64,000 bases of DNA from Crocosphaera sp. UHCC 0190 (GCF_034932065.1 NZ_JAYGHP010000012.1:1-64000); one strand, 5' to 3'; counted from the stretch's first letter, positions 27,722 through 36,962 are shown. A program made the numbers and translations. Notes: generated from the sequence alone by a model not told the origin.

Positions 27722-28017
27722 AATGAAAATTTAATGCTTATAATTAATTCCTTTAGCATACACCCTAGAGGTCTGCTTTGAACCAGATTAACTTTGAAAA
27801 GTCTCAAGGGTTTAGGGCTTTTTACCTAATTTCTCATGTTTTGTCTAACCAAACTTTAGAAGTGGTATGATTATAGTTAATAGCCAATATTGGTTCCTGA
27901 TAATCGAGAAAATCTTAATTTTTATTAAGAAAAATTAATTTACTTCACTAAAATTTTGCTTGATTTACAATCTGGGAAAATTAGTCAAATCGAAGGATAA
28001 GATAGAGGAATAAAATT

Positions 28018-28497
28018 ATGCCTAAACCCACCCAAGCCCATATTACTCGTTCTCTGAAGCGCAAACAATCAACCCTATTAAGAGAAAAAACAAAAAATCA
28101 AATAGAATATTACATGGGAGCTAAACTGATTGAAGTGGGAATAAATCCCAAATCAGCTATTTATCGATGGTCCTTGGAAATGGAAGGGGAGCAAGAAATT
28201 TGGACTTATAGTGCTTATTGGGGCCAGTCAAAAGAGCAAATGTTGTCGGGACAATTTCCCCTCACAGGTACTGATTTAATTAATTGTGCCAGAGCGAATG
28301 CTGAACAAGGTATTGAAACCACGGCCAAGCTCTGTGGTTACGGTGAGGATATTGAACAGTTAAAAATAGCTTTAAAACAAGCAGGAGAACAAATGGGAAT
28401 CACCCTCAACTCTCTGGGAGATTTATTAGAAGGACCTAAAAACCCCATGGGAAGACCGAGTATTGAAGTCGCACCTAATACCAATTCCTCTTTGTAA
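28018..28497 (+). CDS. Conserved-looking hypothetical protein upstream of PPK2
   Basis: The 159-residue product is not recognised. It starts at ATG 28018 behind GAGGAATA, a good ribosome site. It has a basic first 30 residues (SLKRKQSTLLREKTKN), a folded-looking middle with IEYYMGAKLIEVGI and WTYSAYWGQ, and a Pro-rich end. No signal peptide or membrane helix is visible. It lies only 15 bp before the PPK2 start codon, so the pair is probably translated from one message, and a role linked to polyphosphate or nucleotide metabolism is possible but unproven. The 296-bp spacer upstream (27722-28017) separates two divergent operons and shows no gene. Confidence 0.7.
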   Translation: MPKPTQAHITRSLKRKQSTLLREKTKNQIEYYMGAKLIEVGINPKSAIYRWSLEMEGEQEIWTYSAYWGQSKEQMLSGQFPLTGTDLINCARANAEQGIETTAKLCGYGEDIEQLKIALKQAGEQMGITLNSLGDLLEGPKNPMGRPSIEVAPNTNSSL

Positions 28498-28512
28498 TTG
28501 ATTCGGAAAATA

Positions 28513-30006
28513 ATGTTAGATACCCTTGATCTTAAATTAACCCTTGATAAAGAAACTTATCAGTCTCAAATAGAAGCATTGATGCGACAGTTGCGATCGC
28601 TACAAAAAGACTGTTGGGATAATAAGCTTCCTGTCGTCATTGTTTTAGAAGGTTGGGCCGCTGCGGGGAAGGGTAAGTTATTAGAGAAAACCATTGGTTA
28701 TATGGACCCCCGTGGGTTTGCGGTTCATCCCATTTTAGCCGCAACAGAACATGAGACAAAATATCCTTTTCTCTGGCGATTTTGGCATAAATTACCCCCA
28801 AAAGGTAGCATCGGTATTTTTTATCATAGTTGGTACACCCATGTTTTAGAAGATCGTTTATTTGAAAGGGTGACAGATGGGGGTGTTTCCCTGTTAATGC
28901 GCGATATTAATGCCTTTGAACGTCAGTTAGTAGATGACGGCGTTGCGATCGCTAAATTTTGGATTCATTTGAGTCGTAAAGAGATGAAAAAGCGACTGAA
29001 AAAATATGAGTCTGATGAATTAGAATCATGGCGAGTCCGTAAGGAAGATTGGCAACAGGCCAAACGGTATAATGAATATGCGGCTTTGGCTGAGGAAATG
29101 TTAACCTATACCAGTACGGGTCATGCTCCTTGGACGTTGGTAGAAGGGGACTGTCAATACTGGGCGAGAGTTAAAGTATTATCCCAGATAGTTGCTACCA
29201 TTACCCAAGCGTTAGACCGTCTAAAACTCCCGAAAACCGATATTCCGGCCCTACCCCCACAAACGGAATTACAACCCACAGAACCGGATTTTTTAGAGAA
29301 GGTAGACTTGAGTTTGCATCTCCCTAAAGAAGATTACAAACAACGGTTAGGGGAAGCGCAAATCAAACTGCGACAGTTGCAATTAAAGATTTTTAAAGAA
29401 AAGGTTCCCGTTTTAGTCTTATTTGAAGGTTGGGACGCAGCCGGTAAGGGAGGGGCAATTAAACGTCTTACTGATACTTTAGACCCCAGAAGTTATAAAG
29501 TCAATGCTTTTGCTGCTCCAACTTTTGAGGAGCAACAATATCATTATTTATGGCGATTTTGGCGACATATTCCGGGAGGGGGAACCATTGGCATTTTTGA
29601 TCGTAGTTGGTATGGACGGGTATTAGTTGAAAGAATTGAAGGGTTTGCGTCTGAGTTAGACTGGAGACAATCTTATAAGGAAATTAATGAGTTTGAGATC
29701 CAATTAACTAGCGCAGGATATGTATTAGTTAAATTTTGGTTACATATTAGTTATGAAGAACAATTAAGACGGTTTGAAGAGAGAAAAGATAGCCATTTTA
29801 AAGGTTATAAATTAACGGATGAAGATTGGCGAAATCGGGAAAAATGGCCTCTATATTATGTGGCAGTCAATCAAATGGTTGCTCGTACCAGTACCCCTTC
29901 TGCACCTTGGTCTATTGTACCCGGAAATGATAAATATTATGCCCGTGTTCATGTTTTAGAAACGGTCATTAATGCCATTGAAGCTGAGTTAAAACGACGC
30001 AATTAA
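28513..30006 (+). CDS. Two-domain polyphosphate kinase 2 (polyphosphate:AMP phosphotransferase type)
   Basis: The 497-residue product consists of two PPK2 domains in tandem. The first has Walker A EGWAAAGKGKLL and PPKGSIGIFYHSWYTHVL; the second has EGWDAAGKGGAI and GGGTIGIFDRSWYGRVLVE. The second keeps the DRSWY Walker B motif, while the first has YHSWY, so its catalytic aspartate is lost. In characterised two-domain enzymes of this class, which phosphorylate AMP to ADP with polyphosphate, the C-terminal domain is the active one. I take ATG at 28513; the TTG at 28498 would add five residues. It would recycle AMP and connect phosphate stores to the energy charge. Confidence 0.9.
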   Translation: MLDTLDLKLTLDKETYQSQIEALMRQLRSLQKDCWDNKLPVVIVLEGWAAAGKGKLLEKTIGYMDPRGFAVHPILAATEHETKYPFLWRFWHKLPPKGSIGIFYHSWYTHVLEDRLFERVTDGGVSLLMRDINAFERQLVDDGVAIAKFWIHLSRKEMKKRLKKYESDELESWRVRKEDWQQAKRYNEYAALAEEMLTYTSTGHAPWTLVEGDCQYWARVKVLSQIVATITQALDRLKLPKTDIPALPPQTELQPTEPDFLEKVDLSLHLPKEDYKQRLGEAQIKLRQLQLKIFKEKVPVLVLFEGWDAAGKGGAIKRLTDTLDPRSYKVNAFAAPTFEEQQYHYLWRFWRHIPGGGTIGIFDRSWYGRVLVERIEGFASELDWRQSYKEINEFEIQLTSAGYVLVKFWLHISYEEQLRRFEERKDSHFKGYKLTDEDWRNREKWPLYYVAVNQMVARTSTPSAPWSIVPGNDKYYARVHVLETVINAIEAELKRRN

Positions 30007-30012
30007 TTAGTC

Positions 30013-30040
30013 GTAGGGGCATAATATATTATGCCCCTAC
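30013..30040. repeat. Perfect 28-bp palindrome, GTAGGGG/CCCCTAC family
   Basis: The arms GTAGGGG and CCCCTAC enclose the self-complementary core CATAATATATTATG. It lies 6 bp after the PPK2 stop codon. The spacer 30007-30282 then holds promoter and operator sequence for the next gene. Confidence 0.9.
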
Positions 30041-30180
30041 TTGTTTCGAATGCTATCTTAACTTTAATTGCCCGTAAATTTACTGAGATCGAACTCAAGT
30101 TGTGTAGTCTTGCTCACCCGACTTCTTTGAAAAACAGACTCTCTTTAAGGATTTTTAACCATTAATTGTTCTAAATGACC

Positions 30181-30210
30181 TTGACTTTTCCGAAAATGTA
30201 AGCATAGTAT
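30181..30210 (+). promoter_or_regulatory. Sigma-70-like promoter for the PEP-CTERM gene
   Basis: TTGACT at 30181-30186 and TAGTAT at 30205-30210 are 18 bp apart. This gives a leader of about 65 nt that would contain the palindrome at 30224 near its 5' end. Another reading of the -10 (TATAAA at 30208) has poorer spacing. Confidence 0.5.
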
Positions 30211-30223
30211 AAACTATGTAATT

Positions 30224-30246
30224 TTACTGATGAACTTCATCAGTAA
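30224..30246. promoter_or_regulatory. Perfect 23-bp inverted repeat at the start of the leader (operator or 5' hairpin)
   Basis: TTACTGATGAA and its exact complement TTCATCAGTAA flank a single central C. It is 14 bp downstream of the likely -10 and 37 bp before the ATG. Either a dimeric regulator binding site or a 5'-terminal RNA hairpin fits. No similar element was seen elsewhere in the window. Confidence 0.65.
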
Positions 30247-30282
30247 TCTAAACAGTCGTTAACAATCATACATGAGGAGTCT

Positions 30283-30933
30283 ATGAACCTTACACTCAAA
30301 ACCCTGACAGCAGTAGCTTCTGGCTCCATTGCCGCCTCAACCATGGGCGGTATAGCTGAAGCTGCTCAACTGAACGCTAACATGGGCTTTACTGGATTTG
30401 GTACTGGTACCACCTTTGTGGGGCCCAACTTGGCAGCAGCTACCTCTATCGACTTTCCCGCACTAAATGTTGTTAACCTTAACACTCCCACCTACCAAGC
30501 ACCTGGTAGTTCAGTGCTACCTAACGACTTTTATGATGCTTCTAGTGGTGGTACTGCTGGAGCTTTCCAGGTTAATCTCGCTTCTATAGTGGTTATCAAT
30601 AACGATCCCTTAAACCTATCTGCTGCTTTACCTTTCTCAGTTGACTTTACCGCAGGGGGAAATCCTGCAACCTTCACAGCTAGCAGCTTCTTTCGTAGCT
30701 CTGCTAATAGCAACTCCCTTGATTTGTTCTTCTTAGGCACAATCACTGGTACAGGCTTTGATGATTCTAATGCTAGTCTTAGCTTTGCCTTCACCACTGT
30801 TGGCGGTATTGTAAACTACTCTGCAACTCTAGCTTCCCCTCCTGATATTGTTCCTACTCCTGAACCTACCACCATTGTTGGTTTATTAGCTGTGGGTGCT
30901 GCTAGTTTAGCGAGTCGTCGTCGTAAGTCCTAG
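30283..30933 (+). CDS. PEP-CTERM sorting-domain exported protein
   Basis: The 216-residue protein has a signal peptide (MNLTLKTLTAV to IAEAAQ, about 1-28), a Ser/Ala/Asn-rich secreted body without cysteines, and a C-terminal signal PTPEPTTIVGLLAVGAASL followed by SRRRKS. In the PEP-CTERM/exosortase system the PEP motif, transmembrane helix and basic end are cut and the product is displayed or released outside the inner membrane. The start ATG follows GAGGAGT at a good distance. The gene has its own promoter, operator-like palindrome and terminator, so it is a single-gene unit. No specific fold is recognised in the body. Confidence 0.9.
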   Translation: MNLTLKTLTAVASGSIAASTMGGIAEAAQLNANMGFTGFGTGTTFVGPNLAAATSIDFPALNVVNLNTPTYQAPGSSVLPNDFYDASSGGTAGAFQVNLASIVVINNDPLNLSAALPFSVDFTAGGNPATFTASSFFRSSANSNSLDLFFLGTITGTGFDDSNASLSFAFTTVGGIVNYSATLASPPDIVPTPEPTTIVGLLAVGAASLASRRRKS

Positions 30934-30980
30934 TTTTAGTTGCCTATAATTCTTTTGTTTATAATTAACATTAAGATAAT

Positions 30981-31014
30981 CCTAGAGTAGACAGTATGCA
31001 CTCTAGGGTTTTTG
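30981..31014 (+). terminator. Rho-independent terminator after the PEP-CTERM gene
   Basis: CCTAGAGT pairs with ACTCTAGG (31000-31007) across an 11-nt loop, followed by GTTTTT. It lies 48 bp after the stop codon. Confidence 0.85.
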
Positions 31015-31062
31015 CTTAAAAAAATGCTAAGTTTTTCATCTTAATGATCCACAATGGCGGTT

Positions 31063-31082
31063 TGTGTAATTAATTTTGTGTG
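31063..31082. repeat. 20-bp dispersed repeat, copy 2
   Basis: This is identical to 100-119 over 20 bases. It sits between the terminator at 31014 and the DUF29 start at 31134. Confidence 0.6.
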
Positions 31083-31133
31083 CTTACTTAAGAAAAAAAT
31101 AGTTTAAAATTTAAACAAATAGGGTTAAAAATT

Positions 31134-31559
31134 ATGGAAGAATTACTAGAACTCAAAGAGAAATTGTTAAAGGGAGATCTGCAAGGATCATTGCTTATTG
31201 TTGAAGAATTGGAAGAAATGAGCAAAGACGACAAAATTAGTAATATTATTAGTTATGCTGTTGTTTTGTTAATTCATTTAATAAAACAAACAGTTGAAAA
31301 GCGAACGACTCATTCTTGGGATGTTTCTATTCGTAATGCGGTGCGACAAATTAAACGAAAGAATAAACGCCGCAAAGCAGGAGGATATTATTTATCTTCA
31401 GAAGAGTTAAAATTAGCCTTAATTGAAGCTTATCCAGAAGCCATTGATGGGGCATCCTTAGAAGTAGAAAAAGGACGTTATCAACCTCAACAATTAGAAA
31501 AAATGATTGATCAAGAAACATTAATTAATCAAGGTATGTCTTTAATTTTATCTGATTAA
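31134..31559 (+). CDS. DUF29 family protein
   Basis: The 141-residue all-helical product matches the cyanobacterial DUF29 pattern: EELEEMSKDDKISNI, SYAVVLLIHLIKQ, EKRTTHSWDVSIRNAVRQI, KNKRRKAGGYYLSSEEL, AYPEAIDGASLEVEKGRYQP. The family is greatly expanded in cyanobacteria and is of unknown function; some members sit next to toxin-antitoxin genes. It precedes a convergent Uma2 gene. ATG at 31134 is the family start. No regulatory site beyond the AT-rich upstream sequence is evident. Confidence 0.9.
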   Translation: MEELLELKEKLLKGDLQGSLLIVEELEEMSKDDKISNIISYAVVLLIHLIKQTVEKRTTHSWDVSIRNAVRQIKRKNKRRKAGGYYLSSEELKLALIEAYPEAIDGASLEVEKGRYQPQQLEKMIDQETLINQGMSLILSD

Positions 31560-31600
31560 ACCCCTAGAGTTCAAATGAGGTTAACCTACCTACAAATGTT

Positions 31601-32161
31601 TTAATTATCCATTTTCAAATAATCAAAAACTTCTTCAACCGTTAAATTAACAGGAATATTATCTAATACAGGTAAAACCTGATCTCCCTTGAATAATTGG
31701 GGTTGTTGTTCAGGCAAAAAAATCAAAATACTATGATCATCAGGATCAATAAACCAACCTAATTTACAGCCTTTTTGTAAACAGTGAAGAATATTGCCAA
31801 TTACTTTGTTTGGACGTTGTTCAGGAGATAAGATTTCAATCGTCCAGTCAGGAGATAGATTAAAATTATCAGGAACTTCTCCCTGTTGATTAAAAGGAAT
31901 ATTTGACCAATAAAATACCGCAAGATCAGGAACAATGGAACGTCCCGCAAAACTACATCTTAATTCAGGGAAAGCATAAGCTATTTTTCCATCTTCTGTA
32001 ACTTGATTAATCACCGAGCAAAGCTTACCTTGTAGTCTACTATGTCTCCCTTTTGGCATCGGTTTATGAATAATTTCCCCATTAATATATTCCCTGGCCG
32101 GTTTTGTTTCAGGCAGTTGCAAAAATTCTTCTAAAGTAATTTGAGGAGAAGCAATAACCAT
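31601..32161 (-). CDS. Uma2-family putative PD-(D/E)XK endonuclease (DUF820)
   Basis: The 186-residue protein shows the Uma2 layout: TLEEFLQLPETKPAREYINGEI, PKGRHSRLQGKL, ELRCSFAGRSIVPDLAVF with the active-site aspartate, and PDWTIEILSPEQRPNKV (the E-x-x-S variant of the ExK motif), ending with EVFDYL. Cyanobacterial genomes carry dozens of such predicted nucleases without known targets. It is divergent to leuC with 99 bp between them. The family is well recognised; activity is unproven. Confidence 0.9.
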   Translation of the reverse strand: MVIASPQITLEEFLQLPETKPAREYINGEIIHKPMPKGRHSRLQGKLCSVINQVTEDGKIAYAFPELRCSFAGRSIVPDLAVFYWSNIPFNQQGEVPDNFNLSPDWTIEILSPEQRPNKVIGNILHCLQKGCKLGWFIDPDDHSILIFLPEQQPQLFKGDQVLPVLDNIPVNLTVEEVFDYLKMDN

Positions 32162-32260
32162 AATCGTAAATTAGTTAACCTAGCTTAATTTTCATTTTAA
32201 TCCTGAAAAAGCTACCATAAAGGCTATGTAAACAATTATCTCCACAAATACTTTACCTCC

Positions 32261-33664
32261 ATGAGCAAAGGAACCCTCTTCGATAAAGTCTGGAATGCCC
32301 ATACCGTCAAAATCTTACCATCAGGACAAACCCAGCTTTTTATTGGACTACATTTGATCCATGAAGTCACCAGTCCCCAAGCATTTGCCATGTTGCGAGA
32401 AAGAGGACTCAAAGTATTATATCCCGATCGCACTGTTGCTACAGTTGATCATATTGTCCCCACAGAAAACCAGGCCCGTCCTTTTGCTGATACCCTAGCA
32501 GAAGAGATGATGCAGTCCTTAGAAAATAGTGCCAAAGAATACGGCATTCGCTTCTATAACATTGGGTCAGGAAATCAAGGCATTGTCCATGTGATCGCCC
32601 CGGAACAAGGACTAACCCAACCAGGAATGACCATTGCTTGTGGAGACTCCCATACTTCGACTCATGGGGCCTTTGGAGCGATCGCCTTTGGTATTGGAAC
32701 CTCTCAAGTTAGAGATGTTTTAGCCTCCCAAACCCTAGCACTAGGGAAACTAAAAGTCCGTAAAATTGAGGTAAATGGGGCGTTACCCCCTGGAGTTTAT
32801 GCCAAAGATGTCGTCCTTCATATCATCCGTAAATTAGGGGTTAAAGGGGGCGTAGGATACGCTTACGAATACGCCGGAACCACCTTTGCAGCGATGTCTA
32901 TGGAAGAACGGATGACAGTTTGTAATATGTCCATTGAAGGGGGGGCCAGATGTGGCTATATTAACCCCGATGATGTTACCTTTGAATACTTGAAAGGACG
33001 GGACTTTGCCCCCCAAGGAGAAGACTGGGAGCAAGCGGTTACTTGGTGGCGTAGTATGGCTTCTGATGCGGATGCAGAATATGATGATATTGTCCGTTTT
33101 GATGCGTCTGAAATCGAACCGACCATCACCTGGGGTATCACTCCCGGCCAGGGTATTGGAGTGAGTGAAAGTATTCCGACTCCTGACAGTTTACCCGAAG
33201 GCGATCGCGCGATCGCCCAAGAAGCTTATGAATATATGCAGTTATCTCCAGGAACCCCCATAAAAGGAACCAAGGTGGATGTCTGCTTTATTGGCAGTTG
33301 TACCAATGGACGTATTAGCGACTTACGGGAAGCGGCCAAAGTTGTGCAAGGCCATCATGTGGCCCCAGGAGTCAAAGCTTTTGTGGTTCCTGGTTCAGAA
33401 CGAGTCAAAGTTCAAGCAGAAGCAGAAGGGTTAGATAAAATTTTTGAGGCCGCGGGGTTTGAATGGCGTGAGGCCGGATGTTCTATGTGTTTGGCCATGA
33501 ACCCGGATAAGTTACAGGGCGATCAAATCAGTGCCTCTTCTTCTAATCGTAACTTTAAAGGTCGTCAAGGGTCATCTACCGGACGGACTTTGTTAATGAG
33601 TCCGGCCATGGTAGTTGCTGCGGCAGTTAATGGCAAAGTCTCTGATATTCGTGAGTTAAACTAA
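32261..33664 (+). CDS. leuC: 3-isopropylmalate dehydratase large subunit
   Basis: The 467-residue aconitase-superfamily subunit starts [16 protein letters not shown] and carries [33 protein letters not shown] (first 4Fe-4S cysteine), and [13 protein letters not shown] (the remaining two cysteines), then RNFKGRQG. With LeuD it isomerises 2- to 3-isopropylmalate in leucine synthesis. leuD is not adjacent here, so the subunits are encoded apart. HIP1 sites occur inside the gene. The start is normal for the family. Confidence 0.97.
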   Translation: MSKGTLFDKVWNAHTVKILPSGQTQLFIGLHLIHEVTSPQAFAMLRERGLKVLYPDRTVATVDHIVPTENQARPFADTLAEEMMQSLENSAKEYGIRFYNIGSGNQGIVHVIAPEQGLTQPGMTIACGDSHTSTHGAFGAIAFGIGTSQVRDVLASQTLALGKLKVRKIEVNGALPPGVYAKDVVLHIIRKLGVKGGVGYAYEYAGTTFAAMSMEERMTVCNMSIEGGARCGYINPDDVTFEYLKGRDFAPQGEDWEQAVTWWRSMASDADAEYDDIVRFDASEIEPTITWGITPGQGIGVSESIPTPDSLPEGDRAIAQEAYEYMQLSPGTPIKGTKVDVCFIGSCTNGRISDLREAAKVVQGHHVAPGVKAFVVPGSERVKVQAEAEGLDKIFEAAGFEWREAGCSMCLAMNPDKLQGDQISASSSNRNFKGRQGSSTGRTLLMSPAMVVAAAVNGKVSDIRELN

Positions 33665-33670
33665 CCTTAG

Positions 33671-33687
33671 GGTGGGCATTGCCCACC
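33671..33687. repeat. Short palindrome, GGTGGGCA/TGCCCACC family
   Basis: This exact palindrome follows the leuC stop codon by 7 bp. In RNA it would form an 8-bp stem with one unpaired base, with no U-run after it. Confidence 0.75.
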
Positions 33688-33696
33688 TTATATGGC

Positions 33697-33807
33697 TTAT
33701 ATTCTGACTTCTGCCTCAGTTATCACAAGGTACGACAATTTGTCGATCGCCTCTCTATCTTCTGTGGCGATCGCACGAAATAACCTTTTGAGAAGCTCTC
33801 CTTTCAT
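33697..33807 (-). CDS. 36-residue ORF resembling the leader segment of an AAA-type ATPase (doubtful)
   Basis: ATG at 33807 follows GAGAGG and encodes MKGELLKRLFRAIATEDRE and onward to VITEAEVRI, then stop. The helical LLKRLFRAIA pattern resembles the N-terminal helix of some cyanobacterial AAA-family ATPases. Nothing of the ATPase domain follows, so this would be a remnant. It lies in the 295-bp space between leuC and acsF, which otherwise holds only a palindrome, HIP1-like octamers and the acsF terminator. Confidence 0.3.
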   Translation of the reverse strand: MKGELLKRLFRAIATEDREAIDKLSYLVITEAEVRI

Positions 33808-33913
33808 TTTGCCTCTCAGTATCCGAATCTACAGTACAAGGACCTAATTAATACAAATGTATGGTATTGACTTGAGCATAGCATATTAGGGGTAAGTTCA
33901 ACAACGACAAATA

Positions 33914-33934
33914 AAAAACCCGCCGTAGCGGGTC
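33914..33934 (-). terminator. Rho-independent terminator of acsF
   Basis: On the minus strand ACCCGC pairs with GCGGGT across a TACG tetraloop and is followed by TTTTTT-ATT. It lies 26 bp after the acsF stop codon. Confidence 0.9.
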
Positions 33935-33959
33935 ATTAAAACGTAAACTAACTCAAAAC

Positions 33960-35036
33960 TTAACGGACAGTTCCAATTAACTGATCAACCCGAATCGGTT
34001 TCATGAAATACAGTTTTATAAATTGCACCCCATTGGAAACAAATGCAGGTAATTTCTGCAAGAATTTTAAGGGAGCAGGACTGTTAGAAGCGTCAACTTC
34101 CCGTAATTTTTCGTTATTTTTGATGCAGACTTCTAAGGTTTCGTAAAAGGCAGGATTTTCCACATCTAACATCACAGGAAAAACACGACCCGCCGTTTCA
34201 TTGGTCTTCTCAATGACATATTTATCATAATCACGGGCATCTAAGCCAATAGAGGCATAAAAATCAGACCGTTGAATATCATTAAGATACATCGTCGCAA
34301 AGACGGACAACAGGAAGAAACGACACCAGAGACGGGCTTTCCAATCATTTAAAATAGCAGGACTAGCCTTCATGATGGCATCAAAAAAGTCTCCATGACG
34401 GTTTTCATCCTGACACCAGTTTTCAAAGAAGTTGAAAATAGGATAGAGTGTGTTTTCAGGATGTTGTTCTAAATGACGGTAAATGGTGATATAACGCCAG
34501 TAACCAATCTTTTCTGATAAATAGGTCGCGTAGAAGATAAACTTAGGCTGGAAGAAGGTATATTTGCGACTCTTGGTTAAAAAGCCTAGGTCTAAAGAGA
34601 GGTTAAAATCCGATAAAGCTTTGTTGAGGAAACCAGCATGACGAGCCTCATCACGGGACATCAGGTTAAAACACTCAGCTAAGACAGGACTTCTGTCTTT
34701 TAAGCGTCTTCCCATTTCTTTGTAAAGCAGAAACCCAGAAAACTCGGCAGTACAAGACCTTTCTAAAAATTCCACAAACAAGCGACGGGTATCCCCATCA
34801 ATATGATCCCATGACTGGGCAAATTCCTCAGAACGGACAAAATGATGACGGTTATAGTCAGTGCGAAATTCTTCGAGAATGGCAAGTAATTCCTCTTCGT
34901 TGACTGAAATATCCATTTTTGCCATCGCTTCAAAGTCGGTGGTGTAGAAGCGAGGGGTGAGGATGGTTTCTTTGGCAGGAACTTTAATACCTGGACGTAG
35001 TTCCTCAAATTCAGGTTTTTGAAGGGTATTGACCAT
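33960..35036 (-). CDS. acsF: Aerobic Mg-protoporphyrin IX monomethyl ester cyclase
   Basis: The 358-residue diiron oxygenase forms the isocyclic ring of chlorophyll, turning Mg-protoporphyrin monomethyl ester into divinyl-protochlorophyllide with O2. The diiron ligands are visible in [27 protein letters not shown] and [14 protein letters not shown]. The ORF is open from a TTG at 35099, but ATG at 35036 gives [18 protein letters not shown], the usual family start and the usual length of 358. The gene is single with its own terminator. Cyanobacteria may have a second, low-oxygen copy; this sequence alone does not say which paralogue this is. Confidence 0.96.
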   Translation of the reverse strand: MVNTLQKPEFEELRPGIKVPAKETILTPRFYTTDFEAMAKMDISVNEEELLAILEEFRTDYNRHHFVRSEEFAQSWDHIDGDTRRLFVEFLERSCTAEFSGFLLYKEMGRRLKDRSPVLAECFNLMSRDEARHAGFLNKALSDFNLSLDLGFLTKSRKYTFFQPKFIFYATYLSEKIGYWRYITIYRHLEQHPENTLYPIFNFFENWCQDENRHGDFFDAIMKASPAILNDWKARLWCRFFLLSVFATMYLNDIQRSDFYASIGLDARDYDKYVIEKTNETAGRVFPVMLDVENPAFYETLEVCIKNNEKLREVDASNSPAPLKFLQKLPAFVSNGVQFIKLYFMKPIRVDQLIGTVR

Positions 35037-35358
35037 AGCTTGTTTTAAAGAGATTTTTTTTGAATCAATCGATGACTCGTGCAACTCACTGGGTAACAAA
35101 CTGTTACCGTTTTCAGCAGGGATCTACGAGGCTTGAATCACAGTCTACCAGGCTCTATGTCATTAGTGATCCCCCTTTTTATTAAGAGTTACAACATATT
35201 GTCAATTTATGTTAAAAAAGTTGTCAATTAATAAGTTAATAATGTATGTGTTAGCTGATTCATTGGAAAAATGACGGGAATTTTAGGCCCATTTGGGTCA
35301 AGATCTTGATATCCTAAAGATCAGTTCGATGGAATTAACCGCGTCCTGCGGAAGTTTT

Positions 35359-36210
35359 ATGTCTACCATCTGCGATCGCTTTGAGATAAAATTTTGGGGA
35401 GTTCGAGGCAGTATCCCCTGTCCAGGGACAGAAACCGTTCGTTATGGGGGCAATACCTCCTGTGTGGAAATGCGGGTTGGCCGAGAAAGGTTAATTTTTG
35501 ATGGGGGAACGGGACTACGGCTTTTAGGGAAGTCTATGTTGTCGGAAATGCCTATTACTGGTCATTTATTTTTTACCCATTCTCATTGGGATCATATTCA
35601 AGGTTTCCCCTTTTTTGCCCCTGCTTTTATCCCTGGTAATAAGTTTCATATTTATGGTTTACCAGCACCAAATGGGGCAACGATTAAACAGCGTCTACAT
35701 GATCAAATGTTACACCCTAATTTTCCCGTTCCTTTGCAAATTATGCAAGCGAATTTAGAATTTTATGATATCGAAGCCAGGGAAAATATTAAAATTGGCA
35801 ATGTGACGGTAGAAACGGGAAAATTAAATCATCCTGGGGAAGCTTTAGGCTATCGTGTAAGTTGTCAAAATTTAACGGCAGTTTATATGACAGATACGGA
35901 ACATTTTCCCGATCATTTGGATGAAAATGTGATCTATTTAGCCAGAAATGCTGATGTCTTGATTATTGATACAACTTACACAGATGAAGAATATTATGAT
36001 CCGAAATTTAGTAAAGTAGGATGGGGTCATTCTACTTGGCAAGAAGCGGTTAAAGTGGCTAAAGCTGCTCAGGTCAAAAAATTAGTTTTATTTCATCATG
36101 ATCCTGCCCATAATGATGATTTTTTAGATGATATAAAAAAACAAGTTAAAGGAGTGTTTACCAAGGCGATTTTAGCGAAAGAAGGGGCTGTAATTGATTT
36201 AAAAAGCTAA
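35359..36210 (+). CDS. MBL-fold metallo-hydrolase
   Basis: From ATG at 35359 the product has 283 residues and opens FEIKFWGVRGSIPCPG, typical of RNase Z/PhnP-like beta-lactamase-fold proteins. The metal motif is THSHWDHIQGFPFF, and later ligands are in LNHPGEALGYR, MTDTEHF and LFHHDPAHND. Upstream in-frame starts (TTG 35293, ATG 35329) would add non-conserved residues. The substrate is unknown; phosphodiester or phosphonate-type compounds are possible. It precedes the CCB gene by 38 bp and may form an operon with it. Confidence 0.85.
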   Translation: MSTICDRFEIKFWGVRGSIPCPGTETVRYGGNTSCVEMRVGRERLIFDGGTGLRLLGKSMLSEMPITGHLFFTHSHWDHIQGFPFFAPAFIPGNKFHIYGLPAPNGATIKQRLHDQMLHPNFPVPLQIMQANLEFYDIEARENIKIGNVTVETGKLNHPGEALGYRVSCQNLTAVYMTDTEHFPDHLDENVIYLARNADVLIIDTTYTDEEYYDPKFSKVGWGHSTWQEAVKVAKAAQVKKLVLFHHDPAHNDDFLDDIKKQVKGVFTKAILAKEGAVIDLKS

Positions 36211-36248
36211 AAATTAGATAGACTATCAGAAACTGTTCCCGAATTAAA

Positions 36249-36890
36249 ATGAAATCAGATCCTAATCGAATCTTAAAATTAATTCCCCTTTTTGCTGGCA
36301 GTTTAGGCGGCATTTTATTACTCATTAACCGCTTCACAACCTTACAATTAACTGAGTCTCAAGCCAGATCTGACGTATTAGGAGTAATCTTAAGTGGGGT
36401 GTTAATATTAGTAGGATTAATTTGGCAACAAATCCAACCGCGATCGCCTGATGCTGTTACCCTAATGGGAGAGGAAGGGATAGAATTTGACCCCAACCTA
36501 TCTGATGTTATCAAAACCGAACTCGCTTGGGCCTCCCATCTGGTATTAACTAATACCGTTACTCAAGCTTTTGTCCTGTATTATGAGGATAAAGTGTTAC
36601 TTCGTCGGGGCATTTTAGGGAAAAACCCTCAAGTCACTCCTGGCAAAATTTTGCAACGGGTTTTGGAAACCCAAAAGCCTGTTTATCTGGTTAATTTAAC
36701 TCTTTATCCAGGCAAAATAGAGTTTGATTACTTACCCGAAAATACTCAAGGGGTTATCTGTCAACCATTGGGAAAAAATGGGGTAATGATTTTAGGGGCC
36801 AATGTTCCCCGCAGTTATACCAAACAAGATGAAAACTGGATCGAAGGAATTGCTGATAAACTGGCCTTAACCTTAGAAACTTTCAGTTAG
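36249..36890 (+). CDS. Cofactor assembly of complex C subunit B (CCB2/CCB4-like)
   Basis: The 213-residue protein has two N-terminal transmembrane helices (about 10-27 and 43-60, separated by TTLQLTESQARSD) and a GAF-like soluble domain with SHLVLTNTVTQAFVLYYED and VICQPLGKNGVMILGA. This layout fits CCB2/CCB4-like proteins, which in chloroplasts help attach the c-type heme ci of cytochrome b6. A role in b6f maturation at the thylakoid membrane follows by homology. The assignment is by overall pattern and less certain than for motif-rich enzymes. It probably shares a message with the MBL gene upstream. Confidence 0.75.
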   Translation: MKSDPNRILKLIPLFAGSLGGILLLINRFTTLQLTESQARSDVLGVILSGVLILVGLIWQQIQPRSPDAVTLMGEEGIEFDPNLSDVIKTELAWASHLVLTNTVTQAFVLYYEDKVLLRRGILGKNPQVTPGKILQRVLETQKPVYLVNLTLYPGKIEFDYLPENTQGVICQPLGKNGVMILGANVPRSYTKQDENWIEGIADKLALTLETFS

Positions 36891-36962
36891 ATTGTAACAA
36901 TAACTCCCATTACGGGAACGTTAAACTCAGAGCTGTCTCTTGATGCTTATCCCAAAAAAACC

